Shown: positions 7,545 to 18,100 of the stretch, piece after piece
Layout of the letters: each line of letters begins with the position of its first letter
How positions within the stretch are numbered: position 1 is the first letter of the stretch
IMG/VR virus record: IMGVR_UViG_3300017917_003866
Span: 1 to 64,000 of that record
Source: a virus
Reading direction: 5' to 3' (one strand)
Length of the DNA: 64,000 nt
Program-made: the position numbers and the translations under genes
The notes under the pieces: generated by a model
Told to the model about the DNA's origin: nothing
Database searches by the model: none
Seen by the model: the letters and a program-made list of their open reading frames with translations, nothing else

Positions 7545-9443
7545 ATGGCAGATCCTAAAGTATTTAGAGAGGGTACATTAAATAATTTACAGAACCCTGG
7601 TGAATCGATATCAGGTGTACAGTATTATAACCAGAATGGTATATATGCTTTTCCTAGCGATAAAGTATTTGCTACTTACGAGCTTTCTGAGCTAAGATAT
7701 CTTCCAAAAAGTTTATTTTACGATGCAGCAACATCTGATGGCGTTTATAGGGGTCTTTTTGCTTATTATGTTTTAGGAACGGGTGCAAATAAAGCTAAGT
7801 ATCACAAATCTGAATTAAAAGAAAGTCTAGAATTAATAACATCTAAGGCATCTAGAAACCCAACAGCAAAACAAATAATAGATGTTGTTACCAAAGGGGC
7901 TGGAGGAATCCCTAACTATTTAAATCCTAATAGCCAATTTAGAGGGCAAATATACAACGTAAAGGATTTTATTTTTTGTAAGTACTATGGAGTTATTCCT
8001 AATAATAGAATGCTTACTCTTAGAAGATTTGCACACCCTACTTTAGATTCTTTAAGAGTTATTGCTAATGATAAAGTAGGAGACTTTACTGGATCTGCTG
8101 GTAAGGACGGAAAGATAAAGGTAAAATATGAAGTTCCTAAAGATGGTATACCGGATCTAGGAAAACTACAGGATCTTACTGGAACATATAACACATCATT
8201 ACCTGTTGCTCAGTTGGTTACATTTTTTGGAGGAGATACAGGAAATAATCTTAGCACTATATTAGGAATAGATACGGGGTTAAATTTTTCCTTACAGACA
8301 CAAGAGCCTACGAAGAATGAACAAACAGGAGATCCAGGCCTTATGAATACACCATACGGGGATCTAATAAAAGCTGCTATAACTAGTGGTGGAAATGATA
8401 TATCAACCGAGGATATTACTGCTTTTGATAATCTAATAGGAACACTAATAGCTCCTGAAAAAAATATAAAAAGGTTAGAAAGGGCTCTTTTAGACGAAGC
8501 TGTAACTGCCGATGGACCGCTATCAAAGAAAATATTTGTTAACCTAAATACAGTAAATCAAGTAGCAGTTAGACAACAAGGATTTAGTGGAGGAACAAAT
8601 AGTTTTACCTTAAATTTTCATTATACTCTCAGCTCAGCAGGTGAGGTGAATTCTAAATTATTATTTCTAGATCTTATGACAAATGTATTGTCGGTAGGTT
8701 CCGACTATGGACAATTTTTAACGCCTGAAATAAGAGTACAGCAAACTTCTGTTGGTATGGGATTTCCCGGAGGTCCTGCGGGATATGCCAAATCTATAAC
8801 TGATCCGATTAATTATATAAGAGATATTGTTTCTAGAATGCTATCAGCAGGATCTGTAAATAAATTAAAAGAACAGGAGGACCTAGTTAAATCAAAAACT
8901 AGTGAAATATATCAGGATGTACAAAAGTTTATTAATGATCCTGACAAGGGATTAGATCCTAATTCAAGTTTTTATAAGTCTATATCAGTCATGATATCTG
9001 AGGCTTTTTTGAAAAAAATATACTACAGTCCAATTATGCTTAGTGGATATCCTACTGGAGAATGGCATTTAACGGTAGGGAATCCTTTGAATCCTATAGC
9101 CATGATGGGTAATCTTGTTTGTAATAATGTTAAGATAAACTTTAATGACGAGTTGGGTCCTGATGATTTTCCGACAGAAATGACCGTACAGATTCAACTT
9201 ATGCCAGGAAGACAAAGACACAGGGGGGATTGGGAATCTATGCTTAACAGAGGTAATGGAAGATTATATTTAGGACAACTTATATCTAGCAAAGAATCTA
9301 CACAAGCATGGGTTAATACTAAGGGTAATTTTGTTAATGACACAGAAGGTAAGGATATTTATAATATAGTTAACGAAAATATAGATCCCCTTACTGGAAG
9401 AGAACCTTTAGGATTAACTGGAGCCACTGGTACTAATCAATAA
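7545..9443 (+). CDS. Virion structural protein, 632 aa, probably baseplate
   Basis: No certain family match. It is a long soluble protein with low cysteine content and no signal peptide, opening the structural region and followed 11 bases later by a gp53-like baseplate gene. Visible features are an N-terminal region rich in aromatic residues, a central mixed segment with D-T-G-N-N-L-S-T, and a C-terminal beta-rich part (S-G-Y-P-T-G-E-W-H-L-T-V-G-N-P, V-Q-I-Q-L-M-P-G-R-Q-R-H-R). That part resembles the end of a tail-tube or hub-associated domain. The last residues are G-L-T-G-A-T-G-T-N-Q. Baseplate location is inferred from neighbours. Confidence 0.55.
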   Translation: MADPKVFREGTLNNLQNPGESISGVQYYNQNGIYAFPSDKVFATYELSELRYLPKSLFYDAATSDGVYRGLFAYYVLGTGANKAKYHKSELKESLELITSKASRNPTAKQIIDVVTKGAGGIPNYLNPNSQFRGQIYNVKDFIFCKYYGVIPNNRMLTLRRFAHPTLDSLRVIANDKVGDFTGSAGKDGKIKVKYEVPKDGIPDLGKLQDLTGTYNTSLPVAQLVTFFGGDTGNNLSTILGIDTGLNFSLQTQEPTKNEQTGDPGLMNTPYGDLIKAAITSGGNDISTEDITAFDNLIGTLIAPEKNIKRLERALLDEAVTADGPLSKKIFVNLNTVNQVAVRQQGFSGGTNSFTLNFHYTLSSAGEVNSKLLFLDLMTNVLSVGSDYGQFLTPEIRVQQTSVGMGFPGGPAGYAKSITDPINYIRDIVSRMLSAGSVNKLKEQEDLVKSKTSEIYQDVQKFINDPDKGLDPNSSFYKSISVMISEAFLKKIYYSPIMLSGYPTGEWHLTVGNPLNPIAMMGNLVCNNVKINFNDELGPDDFPTEMTVQIQLMPGRQRHRGDWESMLNRGNGRLYLGQLISSKESTQAWVNTKGNFVNDTEGKDIYNIVNENIDPLTGREPLGLTGATGTNQ

Positions 9444-9454
9444 AATATAATATT

Positions 9455-10060
9455 ATGCTATTAATAGATATTATAAACAATAAGCCATTTTTTACTAATC
9501 CTAATAATCAGGAAAGATTTTTAGATTTATTAGCTCCTTCTTGGTCTCCTAGAAATGTTAATTATACTATAAAAGCGATAGCATTTGTTACTGATGAAAC
9601 TAAAATGAGACCTGATTTGGTGTCTATGCAATATCTTTCTGATACATCTAAACTTGGGACATTATTAAAACTTAATAATATATCTAATCCCCTAAGTGTG
9701 AATACAGGTGAGGTTTTACTTGTGCCTGGCGAACAAATGATAAATGATTTATTTCAGAGTGGGAAGGCTATAACCAACCAAAAACAAAAAGCAAGATCTT
9801 TTAGAAAAGAATTGCAGGAAAAAATATCTCAGATAAGTAAAGATAGACTAGAATATTTAAATTCTAAAAATGTTTCTAATCTAGCAGAAACTCCGCTTCC
9901 TCCTAATTTATTACAAGAAGGGCAGCAACAAATTCTTGTTACTGAGGGCAGACTAATATTTGGTCCTGATATTGGACAATGTAGGAGTAGAGCTAAGAAA
10001 AATGTTTCTGTTACTGACATAAAAACAAAATTAGCTCAAAAGAACATTTTTAAAAGATAA
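9455..10060 (+). CDS. gp53: Baseplate wedge protein, gp53-like with LysM-type segment
   Basis: T4 gp53 helps join wedges during baseplate assembly and has a LysM-like fold. Residues about 52-94 here show its pattern: R-P-D-L-V-S, then L-S-D-T-S-K-L-G-T-L-L-K-L-N-N-I, then N-P-L-S-V-N-T-G-E-V-L-L-V-P. The usual aromatic cluster in the middle (W-W in T4 relatives) is reduced. The C-terminal half is helical and basic and may be peculiar to this phage. Length (201) is near T4 gp53. It lies between the 632-aa virion protein and the hub gene. Confidence 0.65.
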   Translation: MLLIDIINNKPFFTNPNNQERFLDLLAPSWSPRNVNYTIKAIAFVTDETKMRPDLVSMQYLSDTSKLGTLLKLNNISNPLSVNTGEVLLVPGEQMINDLFQSGKAITNQKQKARSFRKELQEKISQISKDRLEYLNSKNVSNLAETPLPPNLLQEGQQQILVTEGRLIFGPDIGQCRSRAKKNVSVTDIKTKLAQKNIFKR

Positions 10061-10063
10061 AAA

Positions 10064-11686
10064 ATGGCTGCAGATATAAATATAAGAAAATCTATATTAC
10101 AATATAGAAATACTGATATATTTCTGGATGAGTTGAGTGTTATTGATACCTCTTCGCAGAGTGGAGACATACAAGCTAACGATCAAAAATCCGGGAATGT
10201 TCAGAAAAAATATTTCGGTACTGTAACACCCTTAGTTAGAATAAACACTGAGATAATAAGCGGTATAAAATACTTTAAATTGGATCTTACTGGATTTAAA
10301 CCTACATTAATTTTTAGATTTGAAACTATAGATGAAAGATTTATATCTACTTCATATCCAAAAGATGGTGATATAGTATCAATTTATATAAGACCATTTG
10401 GTGAAATGTTTAAGCCAATAAGAATGGATTTTATAATAAATGAGGTAATAGCTCCTTTTAACGGTGGGCCTTATACAGATTATACACCATCTACTGGTAA
10501 ATATCAATCTTACACTATTATGGCTGAGGTTAGAATACCTAAGCTTTATAAACACATATCTAAAAGCTTTAAAGGAAACAGCTCTGATGCTTTATTGAAA
10601 ATATCGGAGGATCTAAACTTAGGATATGCTTCTAATGAGACTAAAACTAAGGATTCTATGAATTGGCTATCTCCTAATTTGGATTACCAGACTTTAATAA
10701 GAGATATAGTAAATAATGCTTGGCTAGGGGAGGAGGATTATTTTGATTGCTGGATAGATCAATATTATAATATAAATTTAGTAAATCTAAAAAAACAATT
10801 CGATGATGTAAATCCTAGCATAGATACCATGAGGGTAGCATATGGTGCTGACTCTTTTGGTGATGTATTTCCTGGAGGAGGTGCTCCTGAAACATATGAG
10901 GTAGAATTTCCACTTCTTCTTACCAACTCAACTGAATTTAGTAAATCCCCTCTTTTTATTAGTGATATGTCATTAGAACAAAATGCGGGAAGTATAAATA
11001 AAGATCTTGGATATTTTCAGAAGATACAGTTTTATGACACCAAATTAGTTTCTGATAAACCGAAAAATAAGTTTGTAGAGTATGACGTAGAATCAGTTAC
11101 TAATAAAAATCTAGGATCTAGGGATACTATAAACAAGGGTAGATTGGGAGAAAATATTTATAAAGAGGAAATAAAAAAGACGTACGTTGGAACAATGTAT
11201 TTCGATAACGTTCATGAAAATTTTCAACAAGCTTCTACCCAAAATATTTTAAATAGAAATGATTCTTATAAAATAATACTTAGAGTTAAAAATAGAGCAT
11301 GGACTCCTTTTTTGTACAGAGGACAAACTTTCCCAGTAGCTATTTTTTCCGAGGGCAGCACTACTGCTAGTTCTTCCTCTACCTACAATCCAGTAGGAAA
11401 ACAAAACTCATCCTTAGCAAACAACCCAGAAAAAAGAAATATTAACGCATTTCTTTCCGGTAATTATGTTGTATTAGGATTTACTATAGAATACGAAGGT
11501 CAAGGAATATACCAGACGATGATCTTAGGCAAAAAACAATGGGCCCTTAATCCTGGTCTTGATTCTGAACCAATAGCTCTAGATCCTAAGATATTTGATG
11601 CTGATTTTAACGATCTTGCTAAAAACGTTTCGTTTACAGTTCAACAAAATACCCAAAATCTTAAAAGCGACATATATAATACTTAA
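10064..11686 (+). CDS. Baseplate hub protein, gp27/gpD-like
   Basis: Residues about 170-245 give the best clue: S-S-D-A-L-L-K-I-S-E-D-L-N-L-G, M-N-W-L-S-P, and a D-Y-F-D-C-W-I-D-Q-Y-Y-N-I-N-L segment. These resemble the hub subdomain of T4 gp27 and related late-control (gpD) proteins, which form the ring linking tube and spike. N-terminal beta-rich parts carry a D-G-D-I-V-S-I-Y-I-R-P segment as in hub barrels. The C-terminal third has V-L-G-F-T-I-E-Y-E-G-Q-G, also typical of hubs. A gp5-like OB-fold protein, the usual partner, is two genes on. Assignment rests on motif memory and context. Confidence 0.55.
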   Translation: MAADINIRKSILQYRNTDIFLDELSVIDTSSQSGDIQANDQKSGNVQKKYFGTVTPLVRINTEIISGIKYFKLDLTGFKPTLIFRFETIDERFISTSYPKDGDIVSIYIRPFGEMFKPIRMDFIINEVIAPFNGGPYTDYTPSTGKYQSYTIMAEVRIPKLYKHISKSFKGNSSDALLKISEDLNLGYASNETKTKDSMNWLSPNLDYQTLIRDIVNNAWLGEEDYFDCWIDQYYNINLVNLKKQFDDVNPSIDTMRVAYGADSFGDVFPGGGAPETYEVEFPLLLTNSTEFSKSPLFISDMSLEQNAGSINKDLGYFQKIQFYDTKLVSDKPKNKFVEYDVESVTNKNLGSRDTINKGRLGENIYKEEIKKTYVGTMYFDNVHENFQQASTQNILNRNDSYKIILRVKNRAWTPFLYRGQTFPVAIFSEGSTTASSSSTYNPVGKQNSSLANNPEKRNINAFLSGNYVVLGFTIEYEGQGIYQTMILGKKQWALNPGLDSEPIALDPKIFDADFNDLAKNVSFTVQQNTQNLKSDIYNT

Positions 11687-11692
11687 AGGGAT

Positions 11693-14176
11693 ATGGCAGA
11701 TTTTTTATCAGATTTTAAAAGTGGTCCCTTAGGGAGTAAAATATTACCTAACGGAGATGCACTTAAAAGAAAAATAGACTCTAAGAGAGAAACGTGGTTA
11801 AAGGGTGTATCCTCTACTAAATTCGGAAAAAAGGAAGATCCTACATATCTTCATTTTAGATTTATTTTTGATTTTGCCGAAAGCTCCGACATGGATCCAG
11901 AGACTTTTCTTGCACCTTCTCCACTTTTTAAATCAGCATCTGCTGATGGTATAGGAGCGGCTTCCTCCGCAGCAACATCAGCTTTTACCTCTGGCGGTAC
12001 TCTTGAACAACAACAGGAAGCAATAAAAAATGCGGGAGTGAATGCTTCTAATTTTAACTTTTCATCTAGTACTGATTTTTTTTATGGTAGTAAATTTGTT
12101 ATAAATTCTATAGCACAGCAGGGGGCTTTTAATATAAATGGTGGTGGTGTAGGATATATGGGTGCCCAGAATTTTCTTGCACAAAGATCCACCAAAAGGA
12201 AACAAATGTTAGAGGCATTTAAGAAAGGATTGAGGTACATAAACGAAAAATGTCCTTATTATTTCCAATCCATCTCTGGATTAGATCAGATACTAAAGGT
12301 TGATATAAAGAACCTTCATAAAGCTGCTGGAAAGCCGCAAAGAATGGGTACATTATCTATAGATTGTTTAGAGTCTATAGATATGAGAATATTTGGATTA
12401 GCTGAGCTATATAGAAAAGCAATATATGATTACACTTATCATAGAGTAATGCTTCCTGAGAATCTTAGAAAGTTTAGGATGTGGCTAGTTATATCTGAGA
12501 TAAGAAACATACAGTTAACATATGGAATAAATGACGTATTGAATCCCTTTACTATACCATCAGTAGCGCAAGGTGCTAATTTTCTAGAGAGTTTTAATTC
12601 TCAAACAGGATTATTAGATAATGCTGCTGGATTATTACAAAAAAGTACAAACCAGGAAGAGGACCAAAATGGATCTTATGAATTAGGACCTTATGCTTTT
12701 ATTTATCAGTTTGATCAATGTGAGTTTGATTTTGATGAATCTTATCCTTCTTTTGGTACGATAGACAATAAGGGAGGAAGTGCAGTTACAAACAAGTTTA
12801 AAATCCATGTAGGACGGGTTAAAGATTATAAAATACAATTTAATTCTCTTTCCGATATAATGCAAAAGGATGATAACATAAAATCTATGGTTTTATCTGA
12901 TGTTTGGGGATCATTGAAAGAGGATTATGAGAATTATGATTATAAAGAAACGTCCGGTATAGAAAGTGCGACTTTTGATGATAAAGCAAACCCAGCTGAA
13001 TATTTTGCTCAATTAGCTTCTAACTTTATAACAAATAGTGTTGCGGATCTTAAGGATCAAGGAGTGCAGGTATTGCAAGGAGCTTTACTAGGAAATATTT
13101 ACGGATTGGGGGGATTTGATCCTAGAAGTCAATTTAGAAGCTATACTAATTTTGACGATATAAATGCTAAAGCTAGTCCTTTAAAAATACCCGATCCCCG
13201 TAAAGATAATAGTCCTCAAGGATCTGGATTAGGTGGGCCAGGCCAAAGACAATATCCGGAAATCAATGAAGATGCTTACACTGGAGTACCAAGTACGACC
13301 CAACAAAATCTAGGTACTGCATACAGTGGTACACCAGGCAACCCTGGGACTGCTAGTGGCGATGTTTATTCTAACAATCCTGGATCTGATTTAGGTTTAC
13401 CGGATAGACAATATCCTGCACCTGGGGGTGACGAATATAAGAATGTCCCTGGTTCTGATTCTGGTGTTCCTGGAAGAGTTTATCCCCTAGTAAAAGGAGA
13501 CGCTTATCCTACAAATCCTGGATCAGACTCAGGATTACCGGATAGACAATATCCTATACCAGGAGGAGATGAATACAACAATGTCCCTGGATCTAGTCTA
13601 GGAGTACCTAATAGAGTCTATCCTGAGCCTAATGATGATGCTTATCCAACTAATCCGGGAGCTGATCTAGGATTACCTGATAGACAATATCCGCCTATAA
13701 ATGAGGATGTTTATCCAGATTCACAATCGGTAGAAACTGATAATATAGGAAAGGTTTATTCTGATCCTAGCAATAGCTATGGTAATATAAACGAGAAGGA
13801 ATACGACGATTCACAGGTTGCTTCTTCAAATGAAAATATAGGTGACGTATATCCTGATACAGTAAGCAGGTATCCTGAAATAAACGAAAAGGTTTATAAA
13901 GAATCAAATGAGATAATAGATGAATCTCTAGGAGAAGTATATAAGGAAGTTAGGAATGTTTATCCTAGTGTTAATGATGCTCAATACGGAGATTCTATAA
14001 TACCTAACAACTCTTTAAATGAGGATGTTTATAGAAGAGTTCCTGGAAGAGATTTAGGAGCTCCTGGAAGAAATTATGAATCTATAAACGACGATCAATA
14101 TAATATTTCAAATAGACCTGTTAATATAGCTAATATAGGGAGAGTATATCCCTCATCAAAAAATGAAAACAATTAG
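11693..14176 (+). CDS. Tail/baseplate-associated protein, 827 aa, with repetitive C-terminal third
   Basis: Residues 1 to about 515 form a globular part with an Ala/Ser-rich stretch (about 80-110), a basic helix K-R-K-Q-M-L-E-A-F and strands R-K-F-R-M-W-L-V-I-S-E-I-R-N. That last pattern recalls tail-tube-fold proteins, but no family is certain. Residues 520-825 are a repeat array whose unit is about 23 residues, [QV]-Y-P, then D-x-Y, then P-G-S-D-x-G-x-P-x-R. Such Gly/Pro/Tyr/Asp repeats suggest an extended or fibrous arm. It lies between the hub and the OB-fold spike gene, so a place at the tail tip or tube is likely. Confidence 0.5.
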   Translation: MADFLSDFKSGPLGSKILPNGDALKRKIDSKRETWLKGVSSTKFGKKEDPTYLHFRFIFDFAESSDMDPETFLAPSPLFKSASADGIGAASSAATSAFTSGGTLEQQQEAIKNAGVNASNFNFSSSTDFFYGSKFVINSIAQQGAFNINGGGVGYMGAQNFLAQRSTKRKQMLEAFKKGLRYINEKCPYYFQSISGLDQILKVDIKNLHKAAGKPQRMGTLSIDCLESIDMRIFGLAELYRKAIYDYTYHRVMLPENLRKFRMWLVISEIRNIQLTYGINDVLNPFTIPSVAQGANFLESFNSQTGLLDNAAGLLQKSTNQEEDQNGSYELGPYAFIYQFDQCEFDFDESYPSFGTIDNKGGSAVTNKFKIHVGRVKDYKIQFNSLSDIMQKDDNIKSMVLSDVWGSLKEDYENYDYKETSGIESATFDDKANPAEYFAQLASNFITNSVADLKDQGVQVLQGALLGNIYGLGGFDPRSQFRSYTNFDDINAKASPLKIPDPRKDNSPQGSGLGGPGQRQYPEINEDAYTGVPSTTQQNLGTAYSGTPGNPGTASGDVYSNNPGSDLGLPDRQYPAPGGDEYKNVPGSDSGVPGRVYPLVKGDAYPTNPGSDSGLPDRQYPIPGGDEYNNVPGSSLGVPNRVYPEPNDDAYPTNPGADLGLPDRQYPPINEDVYPDSQSVETDNIGKVYSDPSNSYGNINEKEYDDSQVASSNENIGDVYPDTVSRYPEINEKVYKESNEIIDESLGEVYKEVRNVYPSVNDAQYGDSIIPNNSLNEDVYRRVPGRDLGAPGRNYESINDDQYNISNRPVNIANIGRVYPSSKNENN
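13250..14166 (+). repeat. Coding repeat array, about 69-bp unit
   Basis: About a dozen imperfect units encode [QV]-Y-P-x(3-4)-D-x-Y-x2-N-P-G-S-D-x-G-x-P-x-R. The central units (about 13370-13690) are most alike and alternate between a Q-Y-P type ending G-V-P-x-R and a V-Y-P type ending G-L-P-D-R. This suggests duplication of a two-unit block. Later units drift and lose the P-G-S core. The array stays in frame, so it is protein repeat rather than CRISPR or a replication iteron. Confidence 0.85.
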
Positions 14177-14198
14177 TAATATTTAGGTACAATTAAAA

Positions 14199-15104
14199 AT
14201 GGGATTAGTAGACAGAAATAAATTAGAGAAACCCAATACTGAGATATCTCATTATCTTGGTGTTGTTGTAGATAATAAAGACCCTGAGTTTAAAGGGAGA
14301 GCTAAGATTAGAGTTTTTGGTATTTTTGACGAAATAGCTGACGCAGATCTTCCTTGGGCTTATCAGAGATTCGAGCAGAGTTATGGACTCGGAGGTGGAT
14401 CTGGTAGGATATCTGTTCCTAAGCTTGGATCTGTAGTACACGTTCAGTTTAATAATGGGAACTATTATAGTCCCGAATATAAAGCTGTTCAGGAATTGTC
14501 TCCTGATTTAATAGACGAGATTAGAGCTAGCTATGACGGTGCTCATTCATTAATATATGACGGTATAGAAAGACTTAAAATGTATTATACTGTAGAGAAA
14601 GGATTAGTTATAGATCTGAAGGAATCTAAAATTATTATAAGAAATGATAATTCTATATTAATAACCCATGCTGATGATACTGCATCTATAGAATTAAAAG
14701 GAGGAAAAATAACCAAGTATGCGGATCAGGAAATAGAAAATACTGCAGTAACGAGGATAAAACATAGTTCAGAAGAAGTTTGGATGGACGGAAAAACTAC
14801 CAATCTAGGACACTCTCCTCTATTTTCTGCAGTATGTGCTGAGCCATTATGGGATTTTTTAAAAAAACTAGCTATATCAGTAGATAGCAAAATGCCAGCA
14901 ACCCCGGGAGTTAATTCAACATTAGCATCTAGTTTTGAACAATTGGCTACAAGTCAAACCGTAAGGGTTACTCGAGAGAATGCACCAGAATTTCCTGTAG
15001 TACCTCTTGACGCTAATTCCCCTGTAGGTATACCTAATTCGGGAACTAGTGGTACATCGGGAACTAGTGGTACATCAGGAACTAGCGGAATAACAGGAGT
15101 ATAA
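14199..15104 (+). CDS. gp5: Baseplate spike/hub protein, gp5-like OB-fold, no lysozyme domain
   Basis: Residues about 17-95 match the OB-fold of gp5/gpV/VgrG spikes: Y-L-G-V-V-V-D-N-K-D-P, K-G-R-A-K-I-R-V-F-G-I, D-L-P-W-A, G-S-V-V-H-V-Q-F, Y-Y-S-P-E-Y. A short repetitive beta stretch follows (I-D-L-K-E-S-K-I-I-I, S-I-E-L-K-G-G-K-I) that could form a small triple-stranded helix. T4 gp5 carries a lysozyme domain between these parts; none is present here. The C-terminus is a G-T-S repeat tail ending T-G-V. The gene lies next to the hub-type gene and the 1700-aa protein. Confidence 0.78.
   Translation: MGLVDRNKLEKPNTEISHYLGVVVDNKDPEFKGRAKIRVFGIFDEIADADLPWAYQRFEQSYGLGGGSGRISVPKLGSVVHVQFNNGNYYSPEYKAVQELSPDLIDEIRASYDGAHSLIYDGIERLKMYYTVEKGLVIDLKESKIIIRNDNSILITHADDTASIELKGGKITKYADQEIENTAVTRIKHSSEEVWMDGKTTNLGHSPLFSAVCAEPLWDFLKKLAISVDSKMPATPGVNSTLASSFEQLATSQTVRVTRENAPEFPVVPLDANSPVGIPNSGTSGTSGTSGTSGTSGITGV
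15042..15089 (+). repeat. 18-bp tandem repeat encoding Gly-Thr-Ser tail
   Basis: Two full copies and one partial copy of an 18-base unit (ggaactagtggtacatc plus g or a) encode six G-T-S triplets at the end of the spike protein. Probably a flexible linker; copy number may vary between relatives. Confidence 0.8.
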
Positions 15105-15105
15105 T

Positions 15106-18100
15106 ATGGCCGGGGATATAGGATCTAGAATAGATGATTTATTAGGGAAGGATTTTTCACAAATGTCTACCGAAGAGATATTAGGTATAATATCAGGTGG
15201 ACAAGATTTTAATATTCCTTATGAGGATTTACAATCAAAAGAGGGATTTGAAAAAGAATTAGAAAAGAGTCAAAAAGAAGTAGATTCTATAATAGAAAGT
15301 TTAAAACCACAGCCCCTTCCTATATCAATAAAAGACGTAGAGGATCTTTCTTGTAAATATGAGGGAGACGATTTATATAGCAGGATATTAATAGAATCTG
15401 TAAAAAAAGAAGATCCTAAATTATATAATGATCTTTTAAGATCTGATGAATATAGAAAGAATTTACCTATATCAGAGAACGATTTAGGTGTAAAAATACA
15501 AGGAGGAAGGGACTTAGGATTTTCTAAAAAAATACCATCTGAAGGGATTACTAAATATTTAAAAAAAAGAAAGCCTGATCTTTTACAAAAATTAAACGAG
15601 AAAATATTTGATAACCTTGATCCATTATTGTTAGGGAAACCTTCTAACTCTGGTTCTCGAAAAAAGAGAAAAATGAAAATATTGGGATTCGAGATCCCAT
15701 TAGAATTCATAATGAATAAAACTCAAATAGTACACGTTAAAATTGGTGGTGATGAGATAAGTATAGACGGGGCTTTAGAAAGAATAAATAGTCTTTTAAA
15801 AAAACAGAACGAAAATTCAAATCCTTGTGATTTTAAAGATATAGATGAAAATACACAATCCGAAAGGATAGATGGATTTGACTCTAATTTTTATCCTGAC
15901 GGGGATGATCCTATAATAGATGATGACTGTTTACCAGGAATCCCTGAAGATCCTATAACTGGAGATCCTATTTTAACTAAATCTAGTTTTGATGAATCTT
16001 TAGATGAATTTTGTGACCCTCCTATTTATGAATTTAAGAGAGAGGAAGTAAAAGATCCAGAACCCCCTTCTGTTGATGTAAATGCTATAGATGCTTGCGT
16101 TAATTCCGCTTTAGAGAAGAGTAAAAAACTAGAGGATGATGTAAAGGTATTAGCAAGGTGGCAAATGATAGAGAGAAACTTGGAAGAGATTCTTTATCAT
16201 TACGAAGCAATATACGAATATCAAAAATCATTATATGATAATTGGTTATCGAGAGTACCTAAAAACGAAGGAGGAGATCCTTCAGATTTTCAAATAGGTA
16301 TATCAATATTAACATACAACGATCAAATTTTGATATATCAGAAGGAGCTGATAAATCAAATACAAAATTACAATAACGATAAGACGGTATTTCTTAATAA
16401 CAATAATATATTTACCGAAAATCTTTTTCTTTTAGATGTTTATGATACGGAATTAAGCGATCCTGAACTTGAACAGCTTTTTAATGATCAGATAAATGCT
16501 GGTTTATCTCCTATTAATTACGATAATCTTTCACAATCATGGCCAATTAATGATGGTATTATTAAATTCAAGGAGAATGTAGAGGATATAAGATCTATAA
16601 TGATAGAGGGCAATTTTATATCTGTTATAGAAAATAAAATACAAGAAACGCAAGATTTACTTGATTCAGCAATATCTTCATTATCTGAAAAAAAAGGATC
16701 TCCAGTTTCTGTAGAAGATGTAGAAAAATCTTTTATTCCATCAAATACTGCAACATCTGATGTTTATGGGCAAGGCAATACAGCTCTTGACATAAACGCT
16801 AGGGTTTTTAAAAGTCCTTTAGAAATAACTTTAACCGGAACATCTTATACTTATGATTCGTACGGATACGATTTCTTAAAAGCATTAGAAGATTTTTCAG
16901 TAAGATATAAGACTAAATTTAATAAAGAATTAGGAGAGCTTCAGTTTGAATTATCTTTTGTTACTGATTATGGATCTCCTCTTCCGTATAAGAAAACAAA
17001 GAAACCATCTAAGATAAGCTTCACTGGGGCAAGCTCTGAACCATTATCAGAAGTAAATGAACCGGACGAGCAGAAGATAAAGATAGGAAATGAGCATGCT
17101 GATAATGGCGGATTACTAAGTGATTATTTTCCAGAGTATTTAAAGAGCTATCAATTCTTAAAGATAAAAAATATAAAAACTGGATTTCCTGACGTTGCTA
17201 AGTTTTATGATTTTATAGAAAAAATAATAAACACAAACGATTCTAAAGAAAGTATAATAGCTAAAATAGTAGAAGATAGAGGGATACTTTACGGGAATCT
17301 GATAGAGAAGTCCGCATCTAATTGGCTTTTTTTTACAGCTGAGGAAAGAGGCGATAATGATGCTAGGGATCCTTCTAAAACAAGACCTGCTAGTTTTACT
17401 GAAGATAGTGAACCTACTCCGGTATTTACAGATTTCTATAGTAACTTTAAAAATAAATGGAATTCTAAATATTTAGAAAATAAAAATGCCTATATAAAAC
17501 CAGCTTTAGATAATCTTAAGAATCAAGCTAGAAAAGCTGGAGAAGGGTTAGCAAAAACATTACCAGCTTCTGATGTTATAGGAATTAGAATTCTTGAAAA
17601 TTACCTGGACGTAAAGAAGAAATACGAGCAGATAAAAGAGATAATGCTTTTAGCTGCGCAAAAAATAAATGATGTAAATGAATCATTAAGTCCTGAGAAT
17701 GTAGAAAAAAGATTTTCTGATATAAAATGCGCAGGTGCAGATTCTCCACCAGCAGAAGATGATAAAGAAAATTGTCCACCTGTTTGTTGTGGTGAACCAG
17801 GCTCCGATTTTAAAAATGGTAATTATCTTATGTCTTCCCCTCCTAGCTCAGACTGTCCAACTATGTTTCAGAGATGCTGGTGGAAGCAGTTTTGTGAGGA
17901 CGTTACTAAAGTAGGTCTTTTGCCTTATCCTAATGGTTTACCTCCCATAGAGGATCCGAAGTATTTTTTATCTGCTGGACCTAGCGTTAGGTTGGGACTT
18001 AAATATTGGCCTGTTGGATATTTACCACCAGCTTTTATACCTATACCTTTTCCTAATCCTATAGATGGTAATCCTTACATAAGAATACCCCTTCCTATGA

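Noticed and set aside
13250-14166. Regularly spaced repeats as a CRISPR array or replication iterons
   Set aside because: The units are imperfect, stay in frame and encode a coherent protein repeat; there are no unique spacers.
15270-15710. 146-codon open frame on the minus strand
   Set aside because: It lies wholly inside the 1700-aa gene, is rich in Phe/Ser/Leu as expected for the complement of AT-rich coding DNA, and has no known motif.
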